Source: a virus. Taken from it: a stretch of DNA of 57,985 nucleotides. Location of the stretch: positions 1-57,985 of IMG/VR virus record IMGVR_UViG_3300010397_000011; one strand, given 5' to 3'. This document shows positions 48,861 to 56,998 of the stretch, piece by piece. Both the position numbers and the translations under genes were made by a program. The notes beneath the pieces were generated by a model. That model was not told the DNA's origin. It made no database searches and worked only from the letters and a program-made list of their open reading frames with translations. Position 1 is the first letter of the stretch. Each line of letters opens with the position of its first letter.

Positions 48861-49072
48861 CACTTCTCCTTCCGATGGTCGGCCGCGTTCGGGCACGTAG
48901 CAAAGTGGGACGTGTAGCGGTCCAGGTTCTTCGCGTCGATCACGCTGACTGCCACACCGCGTTCAAGGACGAACCGCCCCTCGGGGTCGGGCTCAGCGTT
49001 CAGTGGCATCCGCGCTCCGGTCGTCGTGCGGCACCACAGCACCTCGGCCCCGCACGACCTGCACCGGCTCAC
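48860..49072 (-). CDS. Small zinc-ribbon protein
   Basis: 70 residues from GTG 49072. MSRCRSCGAEVLWCRTTTGA and later HFATCPNAADH give a four-Cys/His ribbon. This pattern is common in small actinophage proteins. Confidence 0.65.
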   Translation of the reverse strand: MSRCRSCGAEVLWCRTTTGARMPLNAEPDPEGRFVLERGVAVSVIDAKNLDRYTSHFATCPNAADHRKEK

Positions 49073-49785
49073 AGTTCAACCTTGCCCGCAGGCAGCGCGC
49101 GCTGCGCACTGTCATCGACCACCGGCTTGCCACGCTTGCCTGGCCCGCCGTTGAGCATGAAGTCGAACGCGTTCTGAGAGAAGACCTTCATCGTCGGGAG
49201 CACACGTCGCAGCTCCTCCTCGGTGTGCCCGGCATCGAGGCACTCGATGATCCGCGCGCGCATCGCCATGAACCCAGCGACTGGCTTCACCTTGCGGCGC
49301 TCCCACTCGTCGCGCGCGATCGAGTCTGCGAGCGCAGTGATGGGATCGGGTGCTGGCCCGTCAGCGGCGGCAGCCGCAAGGGGGATACCGGGTAGGGATG
49401 GGATAGATCGGGTTTTCCTCTTACTAAGAGGGGTGCCACTGTGGCGCCCCTGCCGTGCCGTGGTGGTGGGGGCTGGGGTGTCACCGTGGCACCCCTGCCC
49501 TGCCATCGCGTCGAGGCCCGGCAGGACGATCGCGTACGAAGACACCGTGCGCCCGGTCCCTCGTTCGGTCACGACGAGTTCGCCGAGGGCGACAAGGTCC
49601 GCGATCGCCCGTGTCACCTGCCGCTCGCTCACCAACGTCTTCGCCATCAGATGTGCGCGGCTCCGCTTGTAGTGGTCGACGAGCCCTTCGCTCGATGCCT
49701 CGTCGGCCAACGCGAGGAGCACGAGCCGGGCAGCCCCCGTTGCCCGGCTGTGCTTCCACACCGCTGTCGTCGCGTAGACGCTCAC
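49069..49785 (-). CDS. Winged-helix replication initiator-like protein
   Basis: 238 residues from GTG 49785 (GTGA overlap). A winged helix near the N-terminus: TTAVWKHSRATGAARLVLLA, LMAKTLVSERQVTRAIADLV, ALGELVVTERGTGR. A low-complexity linker follows, then a helical C-terminal region (VLPTMKVFSQNAFDFMLNGG). The arrangement with a DnaC-like loader downstream resembles replisome organiser modules. Confidence 0.72.
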   Translation of the reverse strand: MSVYATTAVWKHSRATGAARLVLLALADEASSEGLVDHYKRSRAHLMAKTLVSERQVTRAIADLVALGELVVTERGTGRTVSSYAIVLPGLDAMAGQGCHGDTPAPTTTARQGRHSGTPLSKRKTRSIPSLPGIPLAAAAADGPAPDPITALADSIARDEWERRKVKPVAGFMAMRARIIECLDAGHTEEELRRVLPTMKVFSQNAFDFMLNGGPGKRGKPVVDDSAQRALPAGKVEL

Positions 49786-51152
49786 TCGCCCAGCACGTGA
49801 TTCGCGAGGCGGGTGATCCGCACGTCCACCGACCCGCCCACCGGCAGCCCGGCCTCTTTCAGCGCGGCCGTCAGGTCGACGGGAGGCAGGGCACGCAGGG
49901 TCTCGACGTACGCGGCGCGCACGTCCGCTGCGGTGTGCTCGGGCGTGGGCTCCCCCTCCTCGGATGGCCTCGGGGCAGGCTCCTCTTCGGGCGGGGCCTG
50001 GGGCTCGCTGGGGGGGCCGGGGTCCGGTTCGGGGCCAGGGGTAGGGCCTGCCTCGGTCGGCGGTTCCTGGGGCTCCTGGGCGGCCTCCCTGGGGGCACCT
50101 TGCGGGGCCGCCGCATCGTGCCACCGCGCGGCCTCCGTCAGCCCGCACACAGCGCAGGTGGTCGGCGCGTCCTCCTCGACGGGAGGCTCCGGCTTGAACG
50201 GGTGAGGATCGACACCCACCGTGCCGCTCAGCCACGACCACGCCGCGGCCAGACGATCCTCCACGAGGAACGACGGATGCCCGAACTCGTTGAGCCACGC
50301 CTGTTTCGCCGCGGCCCTCGCCTCACCCGGCACCGTGTTCAGCGCGTCGCGGATCAGGTCGGCGTCAGCCTGGCGGACCAGCACCTCGCCCGCTTCGAGC
50401 CACTGCTTGTAGATCGCCGCGAACTCGCCCTGATGGTCCGCCTTGAACGCCATGCCCGCGAGGGCCTGGCACCGCGTCTTGCCGATCGACATCACGTGGT
50501 CCTGGTCCATCATCACGACGACCTGGAACTCGTACTCCAGGTCGGCGCGTTGGATCGGGGCCATGCCCAACTTCACGACCTCTTGCTTCGTGCGGCCGTC
50601 CTTCACGACCTCGTTCACTTCGTAGGCTTGCTTCGCCCGCGTGCAGAAGATCATGTGCATCGGTGAGCGGAGGATCGCGTCGATCAAGTCCTGCTGCACC
50701 GGGCTCGCGACCTTCCACCCGCTGAACCGCTGATCCGCGATGTCGAGCGTCCCGCCGTCGCCCTGCCAGAAGTGGGAGCCGCTGTCGACGACGCACACCT
50801 CGTAGCCAGGCTCGCCGGGCCAGAACCCGTCGGCCGGGCACGGCAACGTCGCCAACTCCTTGATCGTCAACGTCAGGTCACGCGGGTCGTACGGCGCGGC
50901 CCACTCGATCACGTCGAAGCGGAACGCATCCGAGTAGTAGCTAGACGCGGTCTGTCCCGCGTCGCCGGGCTCCGTGTCGATGAACACGACCCGCTGGCCC
51001 AACTGCTCAGCCACACTCAGAGCCGTCCAGGTCTTCCCCGAACCGGACGGCCCTGAGAGGGCCAACCGCGCGGAGCCCTGCTTGCGGACTGCGCGGCGGG
51101 GTTGACGGGCACGGCTCGTCGCGGTGCCCGTCGTGGTGTCTTGATTCGGCAT
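49782..51152 (-). CDS. Sak4-like RecA-fold recombinase/ATPase with SAP-like end
   Basis: 456 residues from ATG 51152 with GGAGAGACC. RLALSGPSGSGKTWTALSVA (Walker A), VCVVDSGSHFWQGDGGTLDI (Walker B region) and MHMIFCTRAKQAYEVNEVV define an AAA_24/Sak4-type ATPase. A long Pro/Glu-rich linker (about 340-400), partly a GGCTCCCT-type DNA island, leads to a short DLTAALKEAGLPVGGSVDVR SAP-like motif. Likely a single-strand annealing recombinase. Confidence 0.8.
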   Translation of the reverse strand: MPNQDTTTGTATSRARQPRRAVRKQGSARLALSGPSGSGKTWTALSVAEQLGQRVVFIDTEPGDAGQTASSYYSDAFRFDVIEWAAPYDPRDLTLTIKELATLPCPADGFWPGEPGYEVCVVDSGSHFWQGDGGTLDIADQRFSGWKVASPVQQDLIDAILRSPMHMIFCTRAKQAYEVNEVVKDGRTKQEVVKLGMAPIQRADLEYEFQVVVMMDQDHVMSIGKTRCQALAGMAFKADHQGEFAAIYKQWLEAGEVLVRQADADLIRDALNTVPGEARAAAKQAWLNEFGHPSFLVEDRLAAAWSWLSGTVGVDPHPFKPEPPVEEDAPTTCAVCGLTEAARWHDAAAPQGAPREAAQEPQEPPTEAGPTPGPEPDPGPPSEPQAPPEEEPAPRPSEEGEPTPEHTAADVRAAYVETLRALPPVDLTAALKEAGLPVGGSVDVRITRLANHVLGE

Positions 51153-51179
51153 GGTCTCTCCTATCGGTTGAGGTCGGTA

Positions 51180-51587
51180 CTACAGGGGGGTAACGGTAGG
51201 GCACACCGCGGGTGCAGTGTGCGTTCGCTGAAGTCGCTCGGGCAGGTGCAGCACCTGCCGTTCGGAGATAGGCGGGAGCATCACGTGCACACCGATCTTC
51301 CAGCCCTCGACGTCCACAAGGTTGAACTGGTCGAGCCGCTTCAGTGTGCGTTGCACGACGGCCTGCTTGCCCGTCCCGCCGTGCAAGCCCACCATCCGGC
51401 CGACCTCCTCGATGTCGACGGTGAGCCCATCGGGCTCGGCTGCCAGCCACTGCACGAACCGTCGGTACAGCCACACACACGACGGCCCGACGGTCGGCAG
51501 CCAGTAGGTCTCCACGTACGGGGAGAACGGCGCGATCACGTCGATCGCTCGGACGGGTAGCGCCTCGACCCAGCGGTCCTCACTCAT
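51180..51587 (-). CDS. Winged-helix-like phage protein, unknown
   Basis: 135 residues from ATG 51587. WLYRRFVQWLAAEPDGLTVD, LHGGTGKQAVVQRTLKRLDQ and a late MLPPISERQVLHLPERLQ stretch match a DNA-binding-like family frequent in actinophages. Coupled to the next upstream gene by overlap. Confidence 0.62.
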   Translation of the reverse strand: MSEDRWVEALPVRAIDVIAPFSPYVETYWLPTVGPSCVWLYRRFVQWLAAEPDGLTVDIEEVGRMVGLHGGTGKQAVVQRTLKRLDQFNLVDVEGWKIGVHVMLPPISERQVLHLPERLQRTHTAPAVCPTVTPL

Positions 51588-51945
51588 CGGACGCCTCCGT
51601 CAAGAACGCACCGACGCGCAGTTCCGCGACGGGCACGTCACGGCCGGGAGGCACCAGCACGATCAGCCGCTCCGTGAGCGCGTTCAACGTGAGCATCCCG
51701 AGGAGCATCACCTGCTCGCCCGCTTGCATCACCGCCTCGTCGCCGGGCTGCGTGAGGCCCTCGTCAACGAGCGCCGCTTCGATCGCGCCGCCCAGGTCGG
51801 CCGCCGCGTTGCACACACTCAGACACGCGGACAACGCACCGATGACCCGGTCGGGATGCTCGCTCAGCACCTCGACGATGACGCCGGCGATGGCCTGCGC
51901 CGCTCGCTCGATGTTGTTCGTCGGCTCCATGAGGAAGTCGCTCAT
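51580..51945 (-). CDS. Unknown helical protein
   Basis: 121 residues from ATG 51945 (ATGA overlap). MSDFLMEPTNNIERAAQAIA, DRVIGALSACLSVCNAAADL, QVMLLGMLTLNALTERLIVL. Hydrophobic helices may be buried rather than membrane-spanning. Not recognised. Confidence 0.5.
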   Translation of the reverse strand: MSDFLMEPTNNIERAAQAIAGVIVEVLSEHPDRVIGALSACLSVCNAAADLGGAIEAALVDEGLTQPGDEAVMQAGEQVMLLGMLTLNALTERLIVLVPPGRDVPVAELRVGAFLTEASDE

Positions 51946-52673
51946 CGGGTCACCACCGTCGCCTCGGTGTGCGGCGGGACAACCTCGACGCCAGGCACGA
52001 CGACGTGGCTCTTGCCGAGGTACGCGGTCCACTGCTCGTGCGCGATGACCTCCTGCTCCATCACCGCGCCCTCGACGCCACACATCCGGCAGAACCGGAC
52101 GTCGGGCTCCGTCGTGTCGAACGTGTCACCGCAGTCCATGTGGACCGTGTAGATCGCGGGGTCACGCTCGACGCGCACCGCGTCCTTCAGCGTGGAGACC
52201 AGCACGTCTTCCTTCTTGCGGATCAAGTCCTCACGCTTCATAAAGTGCAGGTGCTGGATCAGGGCCGGCTCGTCGGTGATCTTGATCGTCGGCTTGTGGC
52301 CGGTCGTCTTCACGTCACCGGACGGCAGGCGCAGGGTCTTCGCGTCGTCGTCGATGGCGCGCCTCGCCAACGCGTAGGTGCGGAGCTGCCCGTCGAAGTA
52401 GTTCGACGCGCGGGACAGGGGCTTCTCCTCGTGTTCGAGCCAGTCGACGATCTGCTGCATCCACGCGGCGGCCTGCGTGCGCACGCCCTCGCGCTTCAAC
52501 TCGATGCTGACCAGCATCCGCATCGCCCACTCGGCACCACGGTCATCGCTGATCTGCCACCGGCTCGGGAGGTCGGTGCCCACCTCGACGACCTCGTCAC
52601 GCATGATGTCGCCGAGGGATGGCGCGTCCATAGGCGCCGTGAAATGGGCAGGTAGGGGAAGGATCTCAGGCAT
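51942..52673 (-). CDS. Gam/Gp157-like host-nuclease inhibitor
   Basis: 243 residues from ATG 52673 with GGAGAGACC. WQISDDRGAEWAMRMLVSIE, QQIVDWLEHEEKPLSRASNY, FDGQLRTYALARRAIDDDAK and TLRLPSGDVKTTGHKPTIKI fit Gam/Gp157 proteins, which block RecBCD-type nucleases. A Cys-pair zinc-like end (VRFCRMCGVEG) is added. First gene of the early unit. Confidence 0.72.
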   Translation of the reverse strand: MPEILPLPAHFTAPMDAPSLGDIMRDEVVEVGTDLPSRWQISDDRGAEWAMRMLVSIELKREGVRTQAAAWMQQIVDWLEHEEKPLSRASNYFDGQLRTYALARRAIDDDAKTLRLPSGDVKTTGHKPTIKITDEPALIQHLHFMKREDLIRKKEDVLVSTLKDAVRVERDPAIYTVHMDCGDTFDTTEPDVRFCRMCGVEGAVMEQEVIAHEQWTAYLGKSHVVVPGVEVVPPHTEATVVTR

Positions 52674-52888
52674 GGTCTCTCCGTTCTTGCACCGCACCGC
52701 GCGGTGCTGCCGTAACCCTACCGCAGGGGTGTGACATACCCCGCTAAAGCAGACGCGAGGCGGCCCCGCTACCACGCACCCGAGAGACCATGCCTAGTCA
52801 ACCGAAGGTGCGTAGGAACGGGGCCACCCGTGAGGTGCCGCCCCGGCCAAGGGGAAGGCACGCCCACGGTACCGCACTGCGCGTGCTG
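52674..52888. promoter_or_regulatory. Early/late boundary with early promoter region
   Basis: 215 bases without a credible gene between the holin stop and the first early gene. It has a terminator-like hairpin (52762-52825), a perfect palindrome GCACCGCGCGGTGC (52694-52707) and the word CTGCGGTAGGGTTACG (minus), related to the CCCCTAAAGGTAGGGT at 39765. The early promoter should be here. Confidence 0.5.
52762..52825 (-). terminator. Interrupted hairpin at the end of the late unit
   Basis: GGCCCCG (52762-52768) pairs with CGGGGCC (52819-52825), and ACGCACC (52774-52780) with GGTGCGT (52807-52813); five-base internal loops lie between and the apical loop is 26 bases. It lies downstream of the holin on the minus strand, ahead of the early promoter region. 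There is no T-run. Confidence 0.5.
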
Positions 52889-53236
52889 CTACGGGCCAGG
52901 CGGACCGACGAGCGGTGGCTGCTTGTTCGAGTCGGTGTTGTCGATCGACTTCGTGAGTTTGTAGAACGTGCTCCCGAGCGACGCGATCGACAGGCCGACG
53001 ATGATCTTCGTCGCGGTGTCGGCGTGGTCGAGCGTCGTCTTGCCGATCGTGATCGTGTCGCCCAACTGCGACTCGCCGTAGAGGAACACGGCCACGAGCC
53101 CGGCGACCCACGCGACCAACTGCGTGATGGCCGAGTTGTAGTCGTGGTCGGGCGGCGTGAGGTTCTTCAGGAAGTCGACGAACGTGAGTGTCAGAGCGGC
53201 GAGGCCGACGACGCCCATGATTCCGGTGAGGTCCAT
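52889..53236 (-). CDS. Holin-like membrane protein
   Basis: 115 residues from ATG 53236. Three hydrophobic segments: MGVVGLAALTLTFVDFL, LVAWVAGLVAVFLYG and TKIIVGLSIASLGSTFY, with a charged C-terminal tail (KLTKSIDNTDSNK). Adjacent to the endolysin gene, so a pore-forming holin timing lysis. Confidence 0.82.
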   Translation of the reverse strand: MDLTGIMGVVGLAALTLTFVDFLKNLTPPDHDYNSAITQLVAWVAGLVAVFLYGESQLGDTITIGKTTLDHADTATKIIVGLSIASLGSTFYKLTKSIDNTDSNKQPPLVGPPGP

Positions 53237-53261
53237 GACGGACGATTCCTTTCGCTGGGTG

Positions 53262-53951
53262 TTAGGTGATCGTGATCCCGAGGTGCGCGATGACCGCGTC
53301 CATCTTCTCCTCGAGTGAGAGGACGCGTCCGGCCACGAGGTCGGCGTGGTCGTCGCCGTAGAGCCCGATGTAGTTCGCGTCGATCTTCGCTCTGATGTCG
53401 AGCGCCTTGCCCGTCGTCTTGTCGATCCCGAAGTAGCCGTCGAGGGTCGCCTGAAGATGGTCGATCTTCGCTTCCTGAGCAGGGGTCATGTCGTCTCCTG
53501 TCCCGCCCGCGAGGACGGCACTGATGTGGGAGGTGGTCAGCGTGAGCGCAGACGCTCGGGTCAACTCGACGTGCATGTGATTCTGGTGAAGCTTCGCGAG
53601 TGACACCGACACCGTTCGCCAGCCCGTGTCGCACCGCCACTCGTCGGACTTGTAAAGGATGCGCTGCACGCCCAAGTCGACGTGGTGCCAGATCAGGTCT
53701 TCGCGCCACCGCTTGATCGCGACGTCTGCCGGTGAGCCGACAGGGATCGCGTTCGACGAGACGGGCATCGCGGTGATGTCGAGCGCGCGCCCTTCGGCGT
53801 GCGTCGAGTAGCCCGACACCTGGAGCCGCGGCGGACGGCAGTTGTAGATGCCGAGCCCGGCGAGCGCGTGGTCACGGAGGATGTAGTCGTACAGCGCCCT
53901 CGCGCCCGGCTGCTCGTGCGAGCATCCCGTCGCCTTCTCGTAGCAACTCAC
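53262..53951 (-). CDS. Endolysin, M15-type peptidase
   Basis: 229 residues from GTG 53951 (GTGA overlap). GYSTHAEGRALDITAM carries the His51 and Asp58 zinc ligands; HQNHMHVEL carries His127: the M15 (VanY/L-Ala-D-Glu peptidase) fold. It cleaves peptide cross-links of peptidoglycan. A C-terminal helical part (MTPAQEAKIDHLQATLDGYF, about 155-229) may bind the wall or multimerise. No signal peptide, so the holin is needed. Confidence 0.88.
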   Translation of the reverse strand: MSCYEKATGCSHEQPGARALYDYILRDHALAGLGIYNCRPPRLQVSGYSTHAEGRALDITAMPVSSNAIPVGSPADVAIKRWREDLIWHHVDLGVQRILYKSDEWRCDTGWRTVSVSLAKLHQNHMHVELTRASALTLTTSHISAVLAGGTGDDMTPAQEAKIDHLQATLDGYFGIDKTTGKALDIRAKIDANYIGLYGDDHADLVAGRVLSLEEKMDAVIAHLGITIT

Positions 53952-54715
53952 GCGAGCCTCCTCAACACGGCACAGAAGTCTGTCACGTGGTCCTCGGGCT
54001 GGGCCGTATGACCCGGCGACAGGTCGGCCAGCGTCACGGCGCTCACCGCCTCGCGTGCCTCGTCGAACGTGTGCGTGGCGCGGCGCGGCTGGTCGGGACC
54101 GCCCACGTCGACGAGCACGTACGGCACGCCCGACCAGCGGGCCTCCCACGACGACGCCCAGCCCGCGCTCGTCACCACGAGGTCCGCGCCGACCATGCGG
54201 CGAGCGACGAACGGGCCGTGCAGGCTCACCACCACGGCGTGCGACGGCGCCCACCGCGCGACCGCGTTCTCGATCACGTTCACACGGGTCGCGTTCGACA
54301 TGATCGCCACGACCGGCACGTCCTCGGGCACGTCGAACAGGGCACGCACATCGACCCGTCGAGGGAGCGCCTGCCACGTCCACGGGTGAAGCGGCATCGA
54401 GTCGAGGTCCCACTCGCCGGCACCGTGCATCCCGAGCGTGATGTACGGCCGCCCGTCCGCAGCTGCCAGCGGCGCCCAGCACGCGTCAGCGACGAGCACG
54501 TCGGCCTCGGTCCGCGCGAGGTGGTGCTCCATCGAGTCGTCACCGCAGCACCCGACATGCACGAACGGCACCCGCTCCGCGATCAGCACTTCGTTGTCCA
54601 CCTCGGATCGCTGGCCCAGCACCACGCCCTCGACGTCCGTCCCTGGTCCCAGCACCGCCAGCGCCCGCATCGCCGGGCCCCACGTCGGCGCCTCGCACAG
54701 CCACGCGACGCGCAT
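53948..54715 (-). CDS. Glycosyltransferase (GT-B, MGT-like)
   Basis: 255 residues from ATG 54715 (TGATG overlap). MRVAWLCEAPTWGPAMRALA, DVLVADACWAPLAAADGRPY, DVPVVAIMSNATRV, then ADLVVTSAGWASSWEARWSG, the MGT-like end (AG...SSWEA) that holds the donor. A fourth GT-B enzyme, placed between tail and lysis genes, away from the main cassette. Likely modifies a tail or surface glycan. Confidence 0.75.
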   Translation of the reverse strand: MRVAWLCEAPTWGPAMRALAVLGPGTDVEGVVLGQRSEVDNEVLIAERVPFVHVGCCGDDSMEHHLARTEADVLVADACWAPLAAADGRPYITLGMHGAGEWDLDSMPLHPWTWQALPRRVDVRALFDVPEDVPVVAIMSNATRVNVIENAVARWAPSHAVVVSLHGPFVARRMVGADLVVTSAGWASSWEARWSGVPYVLVDVGGPDQPRRATHTFDEAREAVSAVTLADLSPGHTAQPEDHVTDFCAVLRRLA

Positions 54716-55257
54716 CACACACCCGTCCCGCCGATGGGCGGCGAGCAGCCCAGCGAACCCGACCGTGTGTAGAACACGTGCGCGAGGAGCGCGCCGCTCA
54801 GCCAGGTCAGCGTGCCGCCCGCGTGATTCGCCACCTCGAGTGTGACTGCCATGTCGGAGCCCATCGAGAAGTCGACAGCGACCATCGGCGCGACGCTCAC
54901 CCGGTCGCCAACCGCCGCGGCCTGGCTCCGCTCCGTGATGCGCGGGTCGTAGAACGTCCCGCCGACACTGATCCGCCCGCCGAAGAACAGATCGGTGTCG
55001 GCCGCGAGCATCGCCGCTGCCGTGCCCCACACGAGCACCCGGCCTCGCATCGCCCGCTTGATGTTGAACGTCAACGTGCCCGTCGCGCCGGGGGTCAGCG
55101 TCGAGGACCCCGACTTGAAGGCGCAGTACGTCATGCAGCACCCGTCCTGCACCGCTGCGTCGTCGTCGAGCCGCGACTTCCGCTCGAGTTCGTACAGCCG
55201 CTCGTTCTGCTTCGCCTGCTCCTTCACGTCAGACGGCATCCCGCGGTGGTCACTCAT
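54715..55257 (-). CDS. Tail-associated protein with N-terminal helix
   Basis: 180 residues from ATG 55257 (overlap with the hub gene). A coil (MSDHRGMPSDVKEQAKQNER) leads to a beta domain (TLTFNIKRAMRGRVLVWGTA, RISVGGTFYDPRITERSQ, ALLAHVFYTRSGS). The pattern is of small tail-tip or receptor-binding proteins. Confidence 0.6.
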   Translation of the reverse strand: MSDHRGMPSDVKEQAKQNERLYELERKSRLDDDAAVQDGCCMTYCAFKSGSSTLTPGATGTLTFNIKRAMRGRVLVWGTAAAMLAADTDLFFGGRISVGGTFYDPRITERSQAAAVGDRVSVAPMVAVDFSMGSDMAVTLEVANHAGGTLTWLSGALLAHVFYTRSGSLGCSPPIGGTGV

Positions 55258-56998
55258 CGCTCTCGGCCTCCTCGATCGCGGTGATGGGGATGACGTCGAT
55301 CGCCGCGACGCAGGTGTTCGGCGTGGCTTCGACGGCAACGATGAGGCAGACCTCGTGCACGTGGATCGGGCCGAAGTCGATGTTCACCATGACCTGTCGG
55401 CACGGGAGCAGATCACCGATCCACAGCGACTCGATCGGGTCGAACACGAACGCGCCATCCCACGCACGATGCGCGAAGAGACGGAGCACCCGTGCCCGCT
55501 TGATGACGGCCAGCACACCGTCGGCCGCGTCCTGCGTGGCGATGCTCGCCTCGATCGTGGCGAAGATCACCTTCTCCCAGCCGACGTCGGTGTCGGGGTC
55601 GTTCGCGAACGCCTCGTTCACGAGGTCGCCCGAGCCACGCCCGAGGTAAGCGACGATGTCCGCGCGGCGCGGCGTGTCCCACACCCACTGGAACTGGTTG
55701 ACGTTGTGCCCGTACGTCAGCGTCTTCATGTTGCCGGTGTCGAACCCGCGACGCGGGTACGTCGTGAGCACCGCCTGGCCGAGGGCGGGCTCTTCGAGAT
55801 GCCAGTCAACCGACCTGTTCAACTGGCTGATCTCCTGGATCGCGGTGAGGATGTTCGCCCGCTCCGCGTACTTGTACCCACGCGCCAGCGCGACCTCGCC
55901 CGAGGAGTTCGTCGAGTCGACGGTGATGCCCACGTTGGTCTTGCCGATGCTCTCGTCCTGTGCGTGGCGCACGAGCGCGCCGATGATCTCCTCGGGTCCG
56001 CCCGTCGCGTACAGCCGCTCCTCGCGCCTGATGTAGACGTCGTCGTACAGCACCGACTCGGTGACGGGTGAGTGCAGTTGCACGTTCAGCACCGAGGTCT
56101 GCCCGCCAGGGATGTAGACCTTCAGCACGACGCGCTGCCACACGCCGCTGCGCTTCCAGTCGAGTTGCGTGCCGTCGATGAAGACGTTGACGCCGCTCAC
56201 GCTCGCGACGACCTTGATGGCGAGCTCCTCGCCGGGCATGTGCCCGTCAGCAACAGCGGCCGGCAGACGCGCCCACACCTCGATCCACACGAACGTGTCG
56301 AACGGCTGGCTCGGCACGGTGATGTTCTGCTGCATGTAGTTGTCGCCCGTCGACGACGCGACGAGGCTCGCTGCGCCAGGCTTCGCGTGGCCCTCGGTCG
56401 GTGCCCACGTCAGGCCCGCCGACCCGACGACGGTCCACCCGTCGACGTCGGTGTCGAACGCGCCGTTGGTCGCGAGGTTCGGCTGCGCGTTGTTCCGCCC
56501 GACGAACTTGCGGGACAGGTCGTACGCGCGGCCAGCGCCGTCGATGTCGAGCGTGTGCGCGTCAGCGTGCGGTGACGGCACGAAGGTCTTGATGAAGTTC
56601 GTTCCCCGGTAGACAGCGACGAGCCGGTTGTCGATCCAGTTCCCCTGCGCGTCGAAGAACGCGTGCAGCAACGGTGACGTGATCGGCCCCGCGATCGTGC
56701 CGCCACCGAGGCCGTTGCGTTCCCATCGCAGCGACGTGCAGGTGAAGTCGGGAGTCAGCGTCTCGTGTGTCGCGCCCAGCCTGTCGACGACGGTGATGAC
56801 GTACTCGTCGATCTGGAACATCGGCTGAGGGAGGATGCCCTGCACGATGGGACCAGGACCGTCGAACGACGGAGCCGTGTTCGCGCGGAAGTCGAACCCG
56901 AGGTCGACGGGTTGGATGCGCACCGACTGCGGCGTCATCTTCCCGCGCAGTGCGGGCTCGTCGAACCCGATGTCGATGGGCGAGAGGCGAAGGTCCAC
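55250..56998 (-). CDS. Tail hub/baseplate (Tal-like) protein with CBM-like insertion
   Basis: 582 residues from GTG 56998. N-terminal hub part: FTCTSLRWERNGLGGGTIAG, VAVYRGTNFIKTFVPSPHAD, IDGAGRAYDLSRKFVGRNN. Residues about 170-320 look like a carbohydrate-binding module (NLATNGAFDTDVDGWTVVGS, GDNYMQQNITVPSQ, SVLYDDVYIRREERL). The remainder returns to the hub (GVLAVIKRARVLRLFAH, DPIESLWIGDLLP). It joins tube to tip; the CBM-like insert could contact the host glycan. Confidence 0.75.
   Translation of the reverse strand: MDLRLSPIDIGFDEPALRGKMTPQSVRIQPVDLGFDFRANTAPSFDGPGPIVQGILPQPMFQIDEYVITVVDRLGATHETLTPDFTCTSLRWERNGLGGGTIAGPITSPLLHAFFDAQGNWIDNRLVAVYRGTNFIKTFVPSPHADAHTLDIDGAGRAYDLSRKFVGRNNAQPNLATNGAFDTDVDGWTVVGSAGLTWAPTEGHAKPGAASLVASSTGDNYMQQNITVPSQPFDTFVWIEVWARLPAAVADGHMPGEELAIKVVASVSGVNVFIDGTQLDWKRSGVWQRVVLKVYIPGGQTSVLNVQLHSPVTESVLYDDVYIRREERLYATGGPEEIIGALVRHAQDESIGKTNVGITVDSTNSSGEVALARGYKYAERANILTAIQEISQLNRSVDWHLEEPALGQAVLTTYPRRGFDTGNMKTLTYGHNVNQFQWVWDTPRRADIVAYLGRGSGDLVNEAFANDPDTDVGWEKVIFATIEASIATQDAADGVLAVIKRARVLRLFAHRAWDGAFVFDPIESLWIGDLLPCRQVMVNIDFGPIHVHEVCLIVAVEATPNTCVAAIDVIPITAIEEAESDE

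Noticed and set aside
51180-51200. Independent promoter motif CTACAGGGGGGTAACGG
   Set aside because: Resembles the other G-run words, but most of it is the 3' coding end of the winged-helix gene (ACC CCC CTG TAG), so it may be coincidence; mentioned only as a weak parallel.
52762-52825. tRNA gene
   Set aside because: The 7-bp end stem ending in CGGGGCC-ACC looks like an acceptor, but there is no T arm, D arm or anticodon arm.
52790-53269. Plus-strand frame preceded by GAGAGACC-ATG
   Set aside because: The ribosome-like word lies in the loop of the 52762-52825 hairpin and the frame then runs antisense through the holin; product is Arg-rich with no domain.
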